This document shows, one piece after another, positions 15,907 through 25,367 of a stretch of DNA of 64,000 nucleotides. Each line of letters starts with the position of its first letter. The stretch's first letter is position 1. A model generated the notes under the pieces. The model ran no database searches. It saw nothing but the letters and a program-made list of their open reading frames with translations, and was not told the DNA's origin. The stretch comes from CAWBOV01 sp963790525 (lineage in GTDB: Bacteria; Actinomycetota; Actinomycetes; Mycobacteriales; Jatrophihabitantaceae). Where the stretch lies: NCBI GenBank assembly GCA_963790525.1, contig CAWBOV010000003.1, positions 682,001-746,000 of the forward strand. The letters run 5' to 3'. The position numbers and the translations under genes were made by a program.

Positions 15907-18900
15907 GTGAGTGCAGGCACCGATCAGTTCGTCCATCTGCACGTGCACACCGAGTACTCCATGCTCGACGGCGCCGCCCGCCTCACGCCCATGTTCGCCA
16001 AGGCCGCCGAGCTGGGCATGTCCGCCCTGGCGATGACCGACCACGGCAACGTCTTCGGCGCGTACGACTTCTACAAGCAGGCCCAGGCTACCGGCGTGAA
16101 GCCGATCATCGGCATGGAGGCCTACCTCACCCCCAACACCTCCCGCTACGACAAGAAGCGGGTCCGGTGGGCCGACGGAGGCGGCGACGACGTCTCCGGC
16201 GCGGGCTCCTACACCCATATGACGATGCTGGCCGAGAACACGACCGGGATGCAGAACCTGTTCCGGCTGTCGTCGCGCTCGTCGATGGAGGGCTTCTACT
16301 ACAAGCCCCGTGCCGACCGGGAGCTGCTCAGCGAGTACGCCGAGGGGATCATCGCCACGACCGGCTGCCCGTCGGGGGAGATCCAGACCTGGCTGCGCAT
16401 CGGCAACTACGACAAGGCCCGGGCCGCCGCGGCCGAGTTCCAGGACATCTTCGGCAAGCAGAACTTCTTCCTGGAGCTGATGGATCACGGTCTCGAGATC
16501 GAGCGGCGGGTCCGCGACGGGCTGATGCAACTCGGCAAGGACCTCGAGCTGCCCATGATCGCGACGAACGACAGCCACTACGTCAGCCGCGAGGACGCCA
16601 AGGCGCACGAGGTCCTGCTGTGCGTGCAATCGGGCAAGACCATGGCCGACCCGGCCCGGTTCAAGCTCGACGGCGAGGGTTACTACCTCAAGTCGGCCGC
16701 GGAGATGCGGTCCCTGTGGGCGGACAAGAACGGCCTGCCCGAGGCGTGCGACAACACGCTGCTCATCGCCGAGCGCTGCAACGTCGTCTTCGACGAGTCG
16801 GCCAACCTGATGCCGCGCTACGACGTCCCGGCCGGCCACACCGAGTCGAGCTGGTTCAGCGCCGAGGTCGAGGCCGGCCTGGCCCGCCGCTACCCGTCCG
16901 GCATCCCGGCCGCGGTGCGTGCCCGCGCCGACTACGAAGTCGCGATGATCAACCAGATGGGCTTCCCCAGCTACTTCCTGGTGGTCGCCGACCTGATCAA
17001 CTGGGCGCGCTCGCAGGGCATCCGCGTCGGGCCCGGCCGGGGATCGGCGGCCGGCTCGCTCGTCGCCTACGCCATGGGCATCACCGGGCTGGACCCGCTG
17101 GAGCACGGGCTGCTGTTCGAGCGCTTCCTCAACCCAGAGCGCGTCTCCATGCCCGACATCGACATCGACTTCGACGAGCGCCGCCGCAACGAGGTCATCC
17201 GCTACGTCAACGACAAGTACGGCCAGGACCGGGTGGCGCAGGTCGTCACCTACGGCACGATCAAGGCCAAGCAGGCGGTCAAGGACGCCTCGCGGGTGCT
17301 GGGGTACCCCTTCGCGATGGGCGACCGGATCACCAAGGCGATGCCGCCGGCGGTCATGGGCAAGGACATCCCGGTCAACGACATCTTCAACGTCGAGCAC
17401 CCGCGCTACGGCGAGACCGGCGAGTTCCGCGCGCTCTACGAGGCCGACCAGGAGGTGCGGCAGGTCGTCGACACCGCCCGCGGCCTGGAAGGGCTGAAGC
17501 GGCAGTGGGGGGTGCACGCCTGCGCGGTGATCATGTCCAGCGAACCGCTGATGGACCACATCCCGATCATGCGCCGCGAGCAGGACGGCGCGATCATCAC
17601 GCAGTTCGACTACCCGACGTGCGAGGCGCTCGGGCTGCTGAAGATGGACTTCCTCGGCCTGCGCAACCTCACCGTCGTCCAGGACGCGCTGGAGAACATC
17701 GAGGCCAACCGCGGCGAGAAGCTGATCATCGAGGACCTCACGTTCGACGACCCCGCGACCTACGAGTTGCTGGGACGCGGCGACACGCTCGGGGTCTTCC
17801 AGCTCGACGGCGGACCCATGCGGGCGCTGCTGCGGAGCATGAAACCCGACTCCTTCGACGACATCACGGCCGTGCTGGCGCTGTACCGGCCCGGCCCGAT
17901 GGGCGCGAACGCCCACAACGACTACGCCGACCGCAAGAACAACCGCAAGGACGTCATCCCGATCCACCCCGAGCTCGCCGAGCCGCTCAAGGAGATCCTC
18001 GGGGAGACGCACGGGCTGGTGGTCTACCAGGAGCAGGTCATGGCGATCGCGCAGAGGGTGGCCGGCTACTCGCTGGCCAGCGCCGACCTGCTGCGGCGAG
18101 CCATGGGCAAGAAGAAGAAGAAGGAACTGGAGCAGCAGTACGAGTCGTTCTCGGCCGGCATGGCCGAGCGCAACTTCTCCGCCGCCGCGGTGAAGGCCCT
18201 GTGGGACACGCTGCTCCCGTTCTGTGACTACGGTTTCAACAAGAGCCACGGCGCCGGCTATGCGGTCGTCTCGTACTGGACCGCCTTCCTCAAGGCCAAT
18301 TACCCGGCCGAGTTCATGGCCGCCCTGCTCACCTCGACCAAGGACGACAAGGACAAGTCGGCGATCTACCTGGCCGAGTGCCGGCGCATGGGCATCAAGG
18401 TCCTGCCGCCCGACGTCAACTCCTCCGACGCCAACTTCACCCCGACCGGCACCGACATCCGCTTCGGACTCTCGGCCGTGCGCAACGTGGGCGCCAACGT
18501 CGTCGCGTCGATCGCTGCGACCCGGCGGGCCAAGGATCCCTTCACCGACTTCGCCGACTTCCTGCGCAAGGTCGATGCGGTGGTGTGCAACAAGCGCACG
18601 ATCGAATCGCTCATCAAGGCCGGCGCCTTCGACTCGGTCGGCCATCCGCGCCGCGGTCTCATGCACGTCTACGAGCAGTCCATCGATGCCGTCGTGGATA
18701 CCAAGCGGGCCGAGGCGGTCGGGCAGTTCGACCTGTTCGGCATCGGCGGCGACGAGCCCGGTGAGATCGACGTCTTCTCCGTCCCCGTCCCGGACATCGA
18801 GTGGGACAAGAGCGTGCTGCTCGCCTTCGAGCGCGAGATGCTCGGGCTGTACGTGTCCGACCATCCGCTGCTCGGGGTGGAGCACATCCTGGCCTCGGCC

Positions 18901-19437
18901 GCGGACATCACCATCGCGGACCTGGCCGGCGAGGGCACCGAGGACGGCTCGTTCGTGACCGTCGCAGGAATCCTGAGCTCGGTGACCCGCAAGATGAGCA
19001 AGAACGGTGCCCCGTGGGCGCAGGCCGTGCTCGAGGATCTCACCGGCGCGGTCGAGGTGCTCTTCTTCCCGGCGACCTACGCGGAGGTGGGCATGTCGAT
19101 CGCCGAGGACGCCATCGTGGTCGTGCGTGGCCGCGCGGACGCCCGCGAGGACGCCGTCAAGATCATCGCGCGAGAGCTCACCCTGCCCGACCTCACCGTC
19201 GCCGCGCACGGTCCCGTCACGGTCAGCCTCTCGCCGAGCCGCTGCACGCCGCCGCTGGTGGACCGGCTGCGGGAGGTGCTGGCCGCGCACCCCGGCACCA
19301 CGGAGGTGCGCCTGGAACTGCGTGCGGGGGACCGCGTGCACCTGCTCCGCCTGCCCGACGGCCTGCGCGTGGCGCCGTCGCCGTCGCTCATGGGCGACCT
19401 CAAGGCGTTGCTCGGACCGAGCGCCGTCGCCGCCTGA
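15907..19437 (+). CDS. dnaE: DNA polymerase III alpha subunit
   Basis: The replicative polymerase of the chromosome. The 1176-residue product starts with a PHP domain (HLHVHTEYSMLDG) that probably proofreads in actinobacterial DnaE1. The palm carries the catalytic PDIDIDFDERRR (about residues 417-428). Thumb and fingers follow (GRGSAAGSL, RAMGKKKKKEL), then a tandem HhH region, a clamp-binding-like QFDLFG (about 939-944) and an OB fold (VTVAGILSSV). GTG 15907 lies 11 bases after AAGGAG. The frame is intact over 3.5 kb. Confidence 0.97.
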   Translation: MSAGTDQFVHLHVHTEYSMLDGAARLTPMFAKAAELGMSALAMTDHGNVFGAYDFYKQAQATGVKPIIGMEAYLTPNTSRYDKKRVRWADGGGDDVSGAGSYTHMTMLAENTTGMQNLFRLSSRSSMEGFYYKPRADRELLSEYAEGIIATTGCPSGEIQTWLRIGNYDKARAAAAEFQDIFGKQNFFLELMDHGLEIERRVRDGLMQLGKDLELPMIATNDSHYVSREDAKAHEVLLCVQSGKTMADPARFKLDGEGYYLKSAAEMRSLWADKNGLPEACDNTLLIAERCNVVFDESANLMPRYDVPAGHTESSWFSAEVEAGLARRYPSGIPAAVRARADYEVAMINQMGFPSYFLVVADLINWARSQGIRVGPGRGSAAGSLVAYAMGITGLDPLEHGLLFERFLNPERVSMPDIDIDFDERRRNEVIRYVNDKYGQDRVAQVVTYGTIKAKQAVKDASRVLGYPFAMGDRITKAMPPAVMGKDIPVNDIFNVEHPRYGETGEFRALYEADQEVRQVVDTARGLEGLKRQWGVHACAVIMSSEPLMDHIPIMRREQDGAIITQFDYPTCEALGLLKMDFLGLRNLTVVQDALENIEANRGEKLIIEDLTFDDPATYELLGRGDTLGVFQLDGGPMRALLRSMKPDSFDDITAVLALYRPGPMGANAHNDYADRKNNRKDVIPIHPELAEPLKEILGETHGLVVYQEQVMAIAQRVAGYSLASADLLRRAMGKKKKKELEQQYESFSAGMAERNFSAAAVKALWDTLLPFCDYGFNKSHGAGYAVVSYWTAFLKANYPAEFMAALLTSTKDDKDKSAIYLAECRRMGIKVLPPDVNSSDANFTPTGTDIRFGLSAVRNVGANVVASIAATRRAKDPFTDFADFLRKVDAVVCNKRTIESLIKAGAFDSVGHPRRGLMHVYEQSIDAVVDTKRAEAVGQFDLFGIGGDEPGEIDVFSVPVPDIEWDKSVLLAFEREMLGLYVSDHPLLGVEHILASAADITIADLAGEGTEDGSFVTVAGILSSVTRKMSKNGAPWAQAVLEDLTGAVEVLFFPATYAEVGMSIAEDAIVVVRGRADAREDAVKIIARELTLPDLTVAAHGPVTVSLSPSRCTPPLVDRLREVLAAHPGTTEVRLELRAGDRVHLLRLPDGLRVAPSPSLMGDLKALLGPSAVAA

Positions 19438-19459
19438 CCTGACGCTCGCGTCAGCCGGA

Positions 19460-19489
19460 CCGACCGGAGCTGCAGCCGACCCCGGTCGG
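19460..19489 (+). terminator. Hairpin after dnaE
   Basis: CCGACCGG and CCGGTCGG form a perfect 8-bp stem with a 14-base loop, 22 bases after the dnaE stop. A smaller CTGACG-CTCG-CGTCAG hairpin at 19439-19454 precedes it. The region lies just before the predicted leaderless promoter of the next gene, so it probably ends the dnaE transcript. Confidence 0.5.
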
Positions 19490-19502
19490 CCCGACGGCGA
19501 CA

Positions 19503-19508
19503 TAGGCT
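19503..19508 (+). promoter_or_regulatory. Leaderless -10 (TAGGCT)
   Basis: TAGGCT ends six bases before ATG 19515 and no ribosome site is present, so transcription should begin at the A of the start codon. Confidence 0.6.
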
Positions 19509-19514
19509 TGCCGT

Positions 19515-20135
19515 ATGGCTGACGACGCGTCCGAACCGGAGATCCTCCCGCCTGCCCGGGTGTCGTTCGACAAGACCGCCCCCGGCGACACCCCGCCGGC
19601 TGACGGCCCCGATCCGGAGGTCGGCTACTTCGACCAGAACAACCCGCTGACGGCGGCGATGCTGGCGCGCTACCTGGTGGGGCGCGCGATCGCGGCACGG
19701 CTGTCGGCCGGGCTCATGGTCATAGCGCTCGTGATCGTGGCGCTCGCGGTGGTGGTGTGGCTGCTCGGCCCGCACTGGTTCGCGGTGCTGATCGGCCTGG
19801 TCGCCCTCGTCGTCCTGGCTTTCCGGGCCCTGCTGATGGCGATCCTGCGCCGGCTCACCGCGGTGGGGCGGCTCGGCGCCGCGGAGGACAAGATCCGCGC
19901 GCTGGTCAAGGAGACGAGAGGGGACCTGCGCCGGGAGCTCCGGCGCCTGGGGCTGCCCTCGAGCGTGGTCGGCCTGCCGCTGCTGGCCTGGCGCCTGATC
20001 GGCCGGCGGCGCAAGGAGACGCTGCGCAAGCTGGGTGACTTCGACGTCACCCGCGTCGTGCCGGCCGGTCGCCTGAGCGAGCTCGCGTTCGTCGTGCGCC
20101 ACGATGTCCTGGGGCGCCCCGGCCGCGCCCGCTGA
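19515..20135 (+). CDS. Membrane protein of unknown function
   Basis: Function not recognised. The 206-residue product has an acidic Pro-rich N-terminus and two closely spaced transmembrane helices (about residues 62-85 and 90-112). A basic amphipathic C-terminal half follows (RALVKETRGDLRRELRRLG and RRRKETLRKLGDF) that is predicted to lie in the cytoplasm. The start is fixed by a -10-like TAGGCT six bases upstream. It lies between dnaE and an amidohydrolase gene with no evident operon partner. Confidence 0.8.
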   Translation: MADDASEPEILPPARVSFDKTAPGDTPPADGPDPEVGYFDQNNPLTAAMLARYLVGRAIAARLSAGLMVIALVIVALAVVVWLLGPHWFAVLIGLVALVVLAFRALLMAILRRLTAVGRLGAAEDKIRALVKETRGDLRRELRRLGLPSSVVGLPLLAWRLIGRRRKETLRKLGDFDVTRVVPAGRLSELAFVVRHDVLGRPGRAR

Positions 20136-20191
20136 GTTCCCCTGCGCGCGCCGCCCCGTCGGTGCCTCCCCGGTGACCCGACCGGACCTGA

Positions 20192-20197
20192 CAGGAT
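20192..20197 (+). promoter_or_regulatory. Leaderless -10 candidate (CAGGAT)
   Basis: CAGGAT ends six bases before ATG 20204, with no ribosome site. The first base departs from TANNNT, so confidence is moderate. Confidence 0.45.
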
Positions 20198-20203
20198 GCG
20201 GCC

Positions 20204-21406
20204 ATGAGTGATTCACACCCGGTCCGCGGACGCGCGCTGCGCGTCGGGCGCGCCGTGGCCGGGGGACTGGCCCGGCGCGCGGTGTCCGGGGTCGGGACCG
20301 TCCGCGCCCGGCGGGCGACGACAGCGGTTCCCCGCGGGCTGGTGTTCACGGGCCAGATCTGGACCGGTGGCACGGCGACTCCGTTCGACGGTGCCGTGGT
20401 GGTCGACGGTTCCGGGCGTATCGCCCGCTGCGGGCCGACGGGGTCCTTCGAGCTGCCCGAGGATCTGCCGGTCCACGGCGGCCGCGGGTTCTGGGTCGGG
20501 CCCGGGATCGTCGACGCCCATGTGCACCTGGCCTTCGGCGGTCTCGACGGGGCCCTGCTGGCCGGGCTCGTGGCCGTGCGCGACCTCGGCTCACCCGAGG
20601 AGCTGGCGCGGGAGTGGCGCACCGGTCACGTCCGCCCGCCCACCGGGCGCCCGTTCGTGGCCACCTCGGGCCAGGTCGTCACCGCACCCGGTGGTTACCC
20701 GAGCCGCAGCTGGGGGCGGGACGGTTTCGCCGCGTTCGTCGACTCTCCGGCGCAGGCGCGGGTGGTGGTGCGCGACCTCGCCGTGGACGGCAGCGACGTG
20801 ATCAAGCTCGCGCTGGAACCGCGCCGCGGCTGGCCGGTGCCCGACCCCGCCACCGTGCGGGCCGTCGTCGACACGGCCCACAGTGCCGGGCTGGCGGTCG
20901 TGGCGCACGCGCTGCGCGTGGACATGGTGCGCCGCGCCCTCGACGCCGGGGTGGACGAACTCGCCCACGTCCCCATCGAACGCCTCCCCGACGATCTCGT
21001 CGCCCGGATCGTCGCCGCGAAGGTCGCCGTGGTGTCCACGCTTCAGACCTTCTTCTCCGAGGGCGCCGGGCGCGACGCGGCCGCCAACGCCGCTGATCTC
21101 GTCGCCGCCGGTGTCGAACTGCGCTACGGCACCGACCTCGGCAACACGGGCACCCATCCCGGCGTGGACCCCCGCGAACTGGATCGCCTCGCCGAGACCG
21201 GGCTGGGCCGGATCGGCGCGCTGCGCGCCGCCACCCAGGGGTCGGCCCGCTCGCCTGGCATCCGCGGCCGGACGGGCCTGCTGCAGGTCGGGCGCCCCGC
21301 CGCACTGGTGCTGCTGCCGGCCGACCCGCTGCTGGACCCCCTGGCCTGGCGCACCCCGCACGCGGTGCTCGCCGACGCCCGCCTGCTGCGCGCCGCGCTG
21401 GCCTGA
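20204..21406 (+). CDS. Amidohydrolase family protein (imidazolonepropionase-like)
   Basis: A metal-dependent hydrolase of the amidohydrolase superfamily with an unknown substrate. The 400-residue product has a basic N-terminal extension (about residues 1-45), the first beta-sandwich strands (GLVFTGQIWTGG) and the metal-binding DAHVHLAFGG near residue 103. VIKLALE, VVAHALRVD, DELAHVPIE and the closing Asp in YGTDLGNTG follow. A second beta-sandwich part closes the protein. The pattern fits imidazolonepropionase-related enzymes. The his genes nearby make biosynthesis, not degradation, so context gives no substrate. Confidence 0.85.
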   Translation: MSDSHPVRGRALRVGRAVAGGLARRAVSGVGTVRARRATTAVPRGLVFTGQIWTGGTATPFDGAVVVDGSGRIARCGPTGSFELPEDLPVHGGRGFWVGPGIVDAHVHLAFGGLDGALLAGLVAVRDLGSPEELAREWRTGHVRPPTGRPFVATSGQVVTAPGGYPSRSWGRDGFAAFVDSPAQARVVVRDLAVDGSDVIKLALEPRRGWPVPDPATVRAVVDTAHSAGLAVVAHALRVDMVRRALDAGVDELAHVPIERLPDDLVARIVAAKVAVVSTLQTFFSEGAGRDAAANAADLVAAGVELRYGTDLGNTGTHPGVDPRELDRLAETGLGRIGALRAATQGSARSPGIRGRTGLLQVGRPAALVLLPADPLLDPLAWRTPHAVLADARLLRAALA

Positions 21407-21412
21407 CAGACT
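21407..21412 (+). promoter_or_regulatory. Leaderless -10 candidate (CAGACT)
   Basis: CAGACT ends six bases before GTG 21419. The same hexamer and spacing occur ahead of the short ORF before hisF. Confidence 0.5.
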
Positions 21413-21418
21413 GGCGGG

Positions 21419-22108
21419 GTGACGGAGACACCGAGATCGCCCTGGGACCAGCCCTGGGACCAGCCGCGGGAACCGGCCGGACAGGTGCCGCCCGGCCAGT
21501 TCGGCGCCTACGCCGCGCCGTATCCGCCACCGCCCGCTGCCCACACCGTCCCGGTCGAGCCGTGGTTCACGCGGACCGACCTGCGCGCGGCCGCGATCGT
21601 CGTCGGCGTCCTCGCCGTCGTCGGGGTCGGGGTCGGCATCCTGTGGCAGGCCATCAGCCCGCACAGCGTCGGCTACGTCCAGTCCGCCCAGTTCACGATC
21701 CCGGACGAGGCGGAGGGTTTCATCGCCGCCGACGGGCGCTACGTCCTGCTCACCGGCGCCGTCGGTCTGATCGCGGGGCTGGCGGGCTACCTCTGGCGCT
21801 CCACCCGCGGGCCGGTCATGGCGCTGGCCGTGGCCGCCGGCGGGACACTGGGGGCGTGGCTGACCGCCCTCGTCGGCGGGGCGCTCTCGTCCGGCCACGA
21901 CACCGGCAAGGTGAACACGCTCGTCACCATGAAGGTCGGCCTGCACGCCCACTCGCTGCTGGCCGTCGAAGGGGCCTTGGCGCTGATCGTCTACCTGGTC
22001 GCCGTGCTGCTCGCGGGACCGGATGACCTCGGCCGCCCGCCCGAGCCGCAGCAGACCGCGCCGGAACCCGCGCTGAGCGGTTACGGCCCGGGCCCGGCTC
22101 AGCTGTAG
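21419..22108 (+). CDS. Four-helix membrane protein, possibly DUF2567-like
   Basis: Function unknown. The 229-residue product has a Pro-rich cytoplasmic N-terminus with a repeated PWDQPWDQPR element. Four predicted transmembrane helices follow (about residues 58-78, 112-130, 138-160 and 178-200). A loop after the first helix contains FTIPDEAEGFIAADGRYV. Similar proteins sit near hisD in other actinobacteria, and the style fits DUF2567; that assignment is from memory. The 3' end overlaps the convergent Lon-N-domain gene by 10 bases. Confidence 0.8.
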   Translation: MTETPRSPWDQPWDQPREPAGQVPPGQFGAYAAPYPPPPAAHTVPVEPWFTRTDLRAAAIVVGVLAVVGVGVGILWQAISPHSVGYVQSAQFTIPDEAEGFIAADGRYVLLTGAVGLIAGLAGYLWRSTRGPVMALAVAAGGTLGAWLTALVGGALSSGHDTGKVNTLVTMKVGLHAHSLLAVEGALALIVYLVAVLLAGPDDLGRPPEPQQTAPEPALSGYGPGPAQL

Positions 22109-22782
22109 CTGGGCTGGATGTGCAGCATCTGCGCGGGGACCGGGATGGTGTGCGTCGCCTCGAGGATCACGATCTCCCGGCGCAGCAGGATCAGCTCGGC
22201 GGCGAGCCGTTCCGCGGCGGTGGCACTGGCCAGCAGCGACTGCCGGTCGGCGTGGGACAACTTGAGGCGCAGCGCGATCTCGTAGGAGCAGCGCACCGGG
22301 TCCTCGGCGAGGCGCTCGACGACCTGGCCACCGCCGATCTGGGCCAGCGCCCTGCCGTACTTCTCGCTCAGCCCGCACGCCAGCGCAACCAGGCCCGGTG
22401 TGAGGTCCCCGTCGTCCTCGGTCAGCCAGGTCACCCGCGCCTGCAGGTACGGTGCCGAACTCTCGTCCACCTCCTCGATGAGGAAGCGTCGGCTGCCGAC
22501 CGTCAGCAGGTCGCAGCTGCCGTCACCGTAGGGCTCGTTCTCCAGGATCTCGGCCATCGTCCCGACGGAGGCGATCTCCGGCCGGGCCACGCCGGACTCC
22601 GGCTCGCCCAGCACCACGCCGAAGGCGTTGCTGCCCCCGGGGAGGGTGATGTCGGCCAGCAGCTGCCGGTACCGCGGCTCGAAGACGTGGATCGGCAGCG
22701 GCATTCCGGGCAGCAGCACATAGCCGAGCGGGAACAGCGCGACGACATCAGACACCTGGTGAGTGTGCGTCACGATCGGCAT
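22099..22782 (-). CDS. Lon N-terminal (LonSB/PUA-like) domain protein
   Basis: A stand-alone homologue of the substrate-binding N-terminal domain of Lon protease, without ATPase or protease parts. The product of about 227 residues begins VVALFPLGYVLLPGMPLPIHVFE, with EPRYRQLL, the typical opening of the domain. The helical C-terminal half ends in RREIVILEATHTIPVP. Its partner is unknown. ATG 22782 is used; GTG 22755 (VSDVVALF) is an equally plausible start and lies closer to the conserved region. It is divergent from hisD. Confidence 0.88.
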   Translation of the reverse strand: MPIVTHTHQVSDVVALFPLGYVLLPGMPLPIHVFEPRYRQLLADITLPGGSNAFGVVLGEPESGVARPEIASVGTMAEILENEPYGDGSCDLLTVGSRRFLIEEVDESSAPYLQARVTWLTEDDGDLTPGLVALACGLSEKYGRALAQIGGGQVVERLAEDPVRCSYEIALRLKLSHADRQSLLASATAAERLAAELILLRREIVILEATHTIPVPAQMLHIQPSYS

Positions 22783-22901
22783 CTGTGCGAGTTGCGTGCC
22801 GGGCCTGTGCAGCGGGCGCCCGGGGTGAGCTGGTGGCATCGCGGACGGTGTGCCGTCGGTCGACCTGCGCTGCGGCGGTGAATCCGGTCGGTTCGGCTTC
22901 G

Positions 22902-22907
22902 TAGACT
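22902..22907 (+). promoter_or_regulatory. Leaderless -10 of the his operon (TAGACT)
   Basis: TAGACT ends six bases before hisD GTG 22914 with no ribosome site. It is the clearest leaderless promoter in the window and probably drives hisD-C-B-H-A. Confidence 0.65.
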
Positions 22908-22913
22908 GGCGGT

Positions 22914-24218
22914 GTGCTACGACGACTCGACCTGACCCTGTCCGAGGCCCGCCCCGCGCGCGGTCTGCTGCCACGCGCGCCGATGGACGTGGAGGCGGCC
23001 ATCGTCGCGATCGCCCCCATCGTCGAGGGGGTCCGCGAGCGCGGGTACGCAGCAGCGCGGGAGGCGACACTGCGCTTCGACGGGGTCGACGTGGCCGAAC
23101 CGCGCGTACCCGCCGCCGCCCTGACCCGCGCGCTGGCCGATCTCGACCCGGGCGTGCGGGCCGCGCTCGAGGAGTCGATCCGCCGGGCGCGCATCGGGCA
23201 CGAGGCACAGCGCCGCCACACGGTGGACACCGAGGTCGTCCCCGGTGGCACAGTGACGGAGAAGTGGGTGCCGATCGAACGCGTCGGCCTGTACGTCCCG
23301 GGTGGGCTGGCCGTCTACCCCTCGAGCGTCGTCATGAACGTCGTCCCGGCCCAGGTCGCCGGCGTGGACTCCCTGGTCGTCTGCTCGCCGGCGCAGAAGG
23401 AGTTCGGCGGCCTGCCGCACCCGACGATCCTCGCCGCCTGCGAGCTGCTCGGCGTCTCCGAGGTCTACGCCGTGGGCGGCGCCCAGGCCATCGCGTTGCT
23501 CGCCTACGGCGACGCCGGGCTGGGCATCGACGGGGTCGACCTGGTGACCGGCCCCGGCAACCTCTACGTCGCGGCCGCCAAGCGGATGGTCCGCGGCGTC
23601 GTCGGGATCGACGCCGAGGCGGGGCCGACCGAGATCGCGGTGCTGGCCGACGCGAGCGCCGACCCGGCCCATGTCGCGGCCGATCTGATCAGCCAGGCCG
23701 AGCACGACACGCTCGCCGCCTCGGTGCTGGTCACCGACTCCGTCGCGCTCGCCGACGCCGTGGATGTCGAGATCGCCCGTCAGGTCGGGCTGACCAAGCA
23801 CAGCGACCGCATCCGCACCGCCCTGTCCGGGCAGCAGTCCGCGACCGTGCTCGTCCGGGACATGGAGCAGGGGCTGGCGGTCGTGGACGCCTACGCCGCC
23901 GAGCACCTGGAGGTCATCACCGTCGGCGCCCGGGCGCTGGCCGAGCGGGTCCGCAACGCCGGGTGCATCTTCGTCGGCGCGCACGCCCCGGTGTCCCTCG
24001 GCGACTACTGCGCCGGCTCCAACCACGTGCTGCCGACCGGATGCACGGCCCGGCACGCGTCGGGGCTGTCGGTGCAGGCGTTCCTCAAGGGGGTGCACCT
24101 GGTCGAGTACACCGCGGACGCACTCGCCGAGGCGGCACCGTTCGTGCTCGCCCTCGCCGACGCGGAGGATCTGCCGGCCCACGGCGCCGCTGTGGCCATC
24201 CGCATGGCCGGCCGGTGA
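22914..24218 (+). CDS. hisD: Histidinol dehydrogenase
   Basis: It oxidises L-histidinol to histidine in two NAD-dependent steps, the end of the pathway. The 434-residue product carries EKWVPIERVGLYVPGG, the NAD-site block VYAVGGAQAIALLAYG, GPGNLYVAAAK, AGPTEIAVLAD and the catalytic AEHLEVIT. The SLGDYCAGSNHVLPT and ASGLSVQAFLK segments follow near the C-terminus. It is the first gene of a his operon. Translation overlaps hisC by GTGA. Confidence 0.97.
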   Translation: MLRRLDLTLSEARPARGLLPRAPMDVEAAIVAIAPIVEGVRERGYAAAREATLRFDGVDVAEPRVPAAALTRALADLDPGVRAALEESIRRARIGHEAQRRHTVDTEVVPGGTVTEKWVPIERVGLYVPGGLAVYPSSVVMNVVPAQVAGVDSLVVCSPAQKEFGGLPHPTILAACELLGVSEVYAVGGAQAIALLAYGDAGLGIDGVDLVTGPGNLYVAAAKRMVRGVVGIDAEAGPTEIAVLADASADPAHVAADLISQAEHDTLAASVLVTDSVALADAVDVEIARQVGLTKHSDRIRTALSGQQSATVLVRDMEQGLAVVDAYAAEHLEVITVGARALAERVRNAGCIFVGAHAPVSLGDYCAGSNHVLPTGCTARHASGLSVQAFLKGVHLVEYTADALAEAAPFVLALADAEDLPAHGAAVAIRMAGR

Positions 24219-25360
24219 CCGGCGCAGCCGACGTCGGCCTGGACGAGCTGCCCCTGCGCGAGGACCTGAAGGGGCAGCACCCGTACGGCGCGCCGCAGCT
24301 GGACGTCCGTGTCGCGTTGAACACGAACGAGAACTCCTTCCCACTTCCCGAGTCGCTGCTGGCCGACATCGGCAGCGCGGCGCGCGAGGTCGCTGCCACC
24401 ATGAACCGGTACCCCGATCGTGAGGCCTGGGCGCTGCGCGAGGACCTCGCCGCCTACCTCGGTCACGGGCTCGCGCCCACCGAGGTGTGGGCGGCCAACG
24501 GCTCCAACGAGGTGCTGCAGCAGCTGTTCCAGACCTTCGCCGGACCGGGTCGCACCGTGCTGGGCTTCACGCCCTCCTACGCGATGCACACACTCATCGC
24601 CCGCGGGGTCGGCTCGGCTTTCGTCGACGGTCGCCGGGCCGCGGACTTCACGCTGTCGGCGGCGCACGTCGTCGAGCAGATCCAACTGCACCGTCCGGAC
24701 ATCGTCGTGCTGTGCTCGCCGAACAACCCGACCGGCACGTCGCTGGACCTGGCCGTGGTCGAGGCGGCCGTCGCGGCAGCGCAGGGCATGGTGGTCGTCG
24801 ACGAGGCCTACGCGGAGTTCGCCCGCCCGGGCACGGCGTCCGCGCTGACGCTGCTGCCGGGCGCCCCCCGTCTGGTCGTCACGCGCACGATGAGCAAGGC
24901 GTTCGGCATGGCCGGGTTGCGGCTGGGCTATGTCGCCGCCGCGGCGGGCGTCGTCGACGCCGTCCAGCTGGTGCGCCTGCCGTATCACCTCTCCTCGCTG
25001 ACCCAGGCGGCGGCGCGGGCTGCGCTCGCTCACCGCGCGGAGCTGCTCTCCACCGTCGAAGCCGTGAAGGAGCAGCGGGACCGGATCGTGGAGTCCCTGC
25101 CAGCGCTCGGCCTCCGCAGTGCGCCGAGCGACGCCAACTTCGTCCTGTTCGGCGACGTCGGCGACGCGCCGGCGGTGTGGCAGGCGCTGCTCGATCTCGG
25201 GGTGTTGGTCCGCGATGTCGGACTCCCCGGATGGCTGCGTGTGACGGCGGGCACAGCGCAGGAGACCGGTGCCTTCCTGGAGGCGCTGGCAAAGGTGACG
25301 GCAGCCCTGCCGATGCGCGAGACTGTGGGCCAACCAGCTGGACGGGCGACTGATGGGTAA
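24215..25360 (+). CDS. hisC: Histidinol-phosphate aminotransferase
   Basis: A PLP enzyme that converts imidazole acetol phosphate to histidinol phosphate. The 381-residue product starts with LDELPLREDLKGQHPYGAPQ, typical of actinobacterial HisC. It has NTNENSFPLP, CSPNNPTG, DEAYAEF and the PLP-lysine segment TRTMSKAFGMAGLRLGY. The C-terminal Arg that binds substrate phosphate lies in WLRVTAGT. GTG 24215 overlaps the hisD stop. The 3' end reaches to eight bases before the chosen hisB start. Confidence 0.96.
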   Translation: MTGAADVGLDELPLREDLKGQHPYGAPQLDVRVALNTNENSFPLPESLLADIGSAAREVAATMNRYPDREAWALREDLAAYLGHGLAPTEVWAANGSNEVLQQLFQTFAGPGRTVLGFTPSYAMHTLIARGVGSAFVDGRRAADFTLSAAHVVEQIQLHRPDIVVLCSPNNPTGTSLDLAVVEAAVAAAQGMVVVDEAYAEFARPGTASALTLLPGAPRLVVTRTMSKAFGMAGLRLGYVAAAAGVVDAVQLVRLPYHLSSLTQAAARAALAHRAELLSTVEAVKEQRDRIVESLPALGLRSAPSDANFVLFGDVGDAPAVWQALLDLGVLVRDVGLPGWLRVTAGTAQETGAFLEALAKVTAALPMRETVGQPAGRATDG

Positions 25361-25367
25361 GGGACGA

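Noticed and set aside
15880..19698. A 1272-codon open frame on the minus strand opposite dnaE
   Set aside because: It is a shadow of the GC-rich dnaE gene. The composition is dominated by Arg/Gly/Asp/Val/His, no family motif is present, and dnaE on the plus strand is intact.
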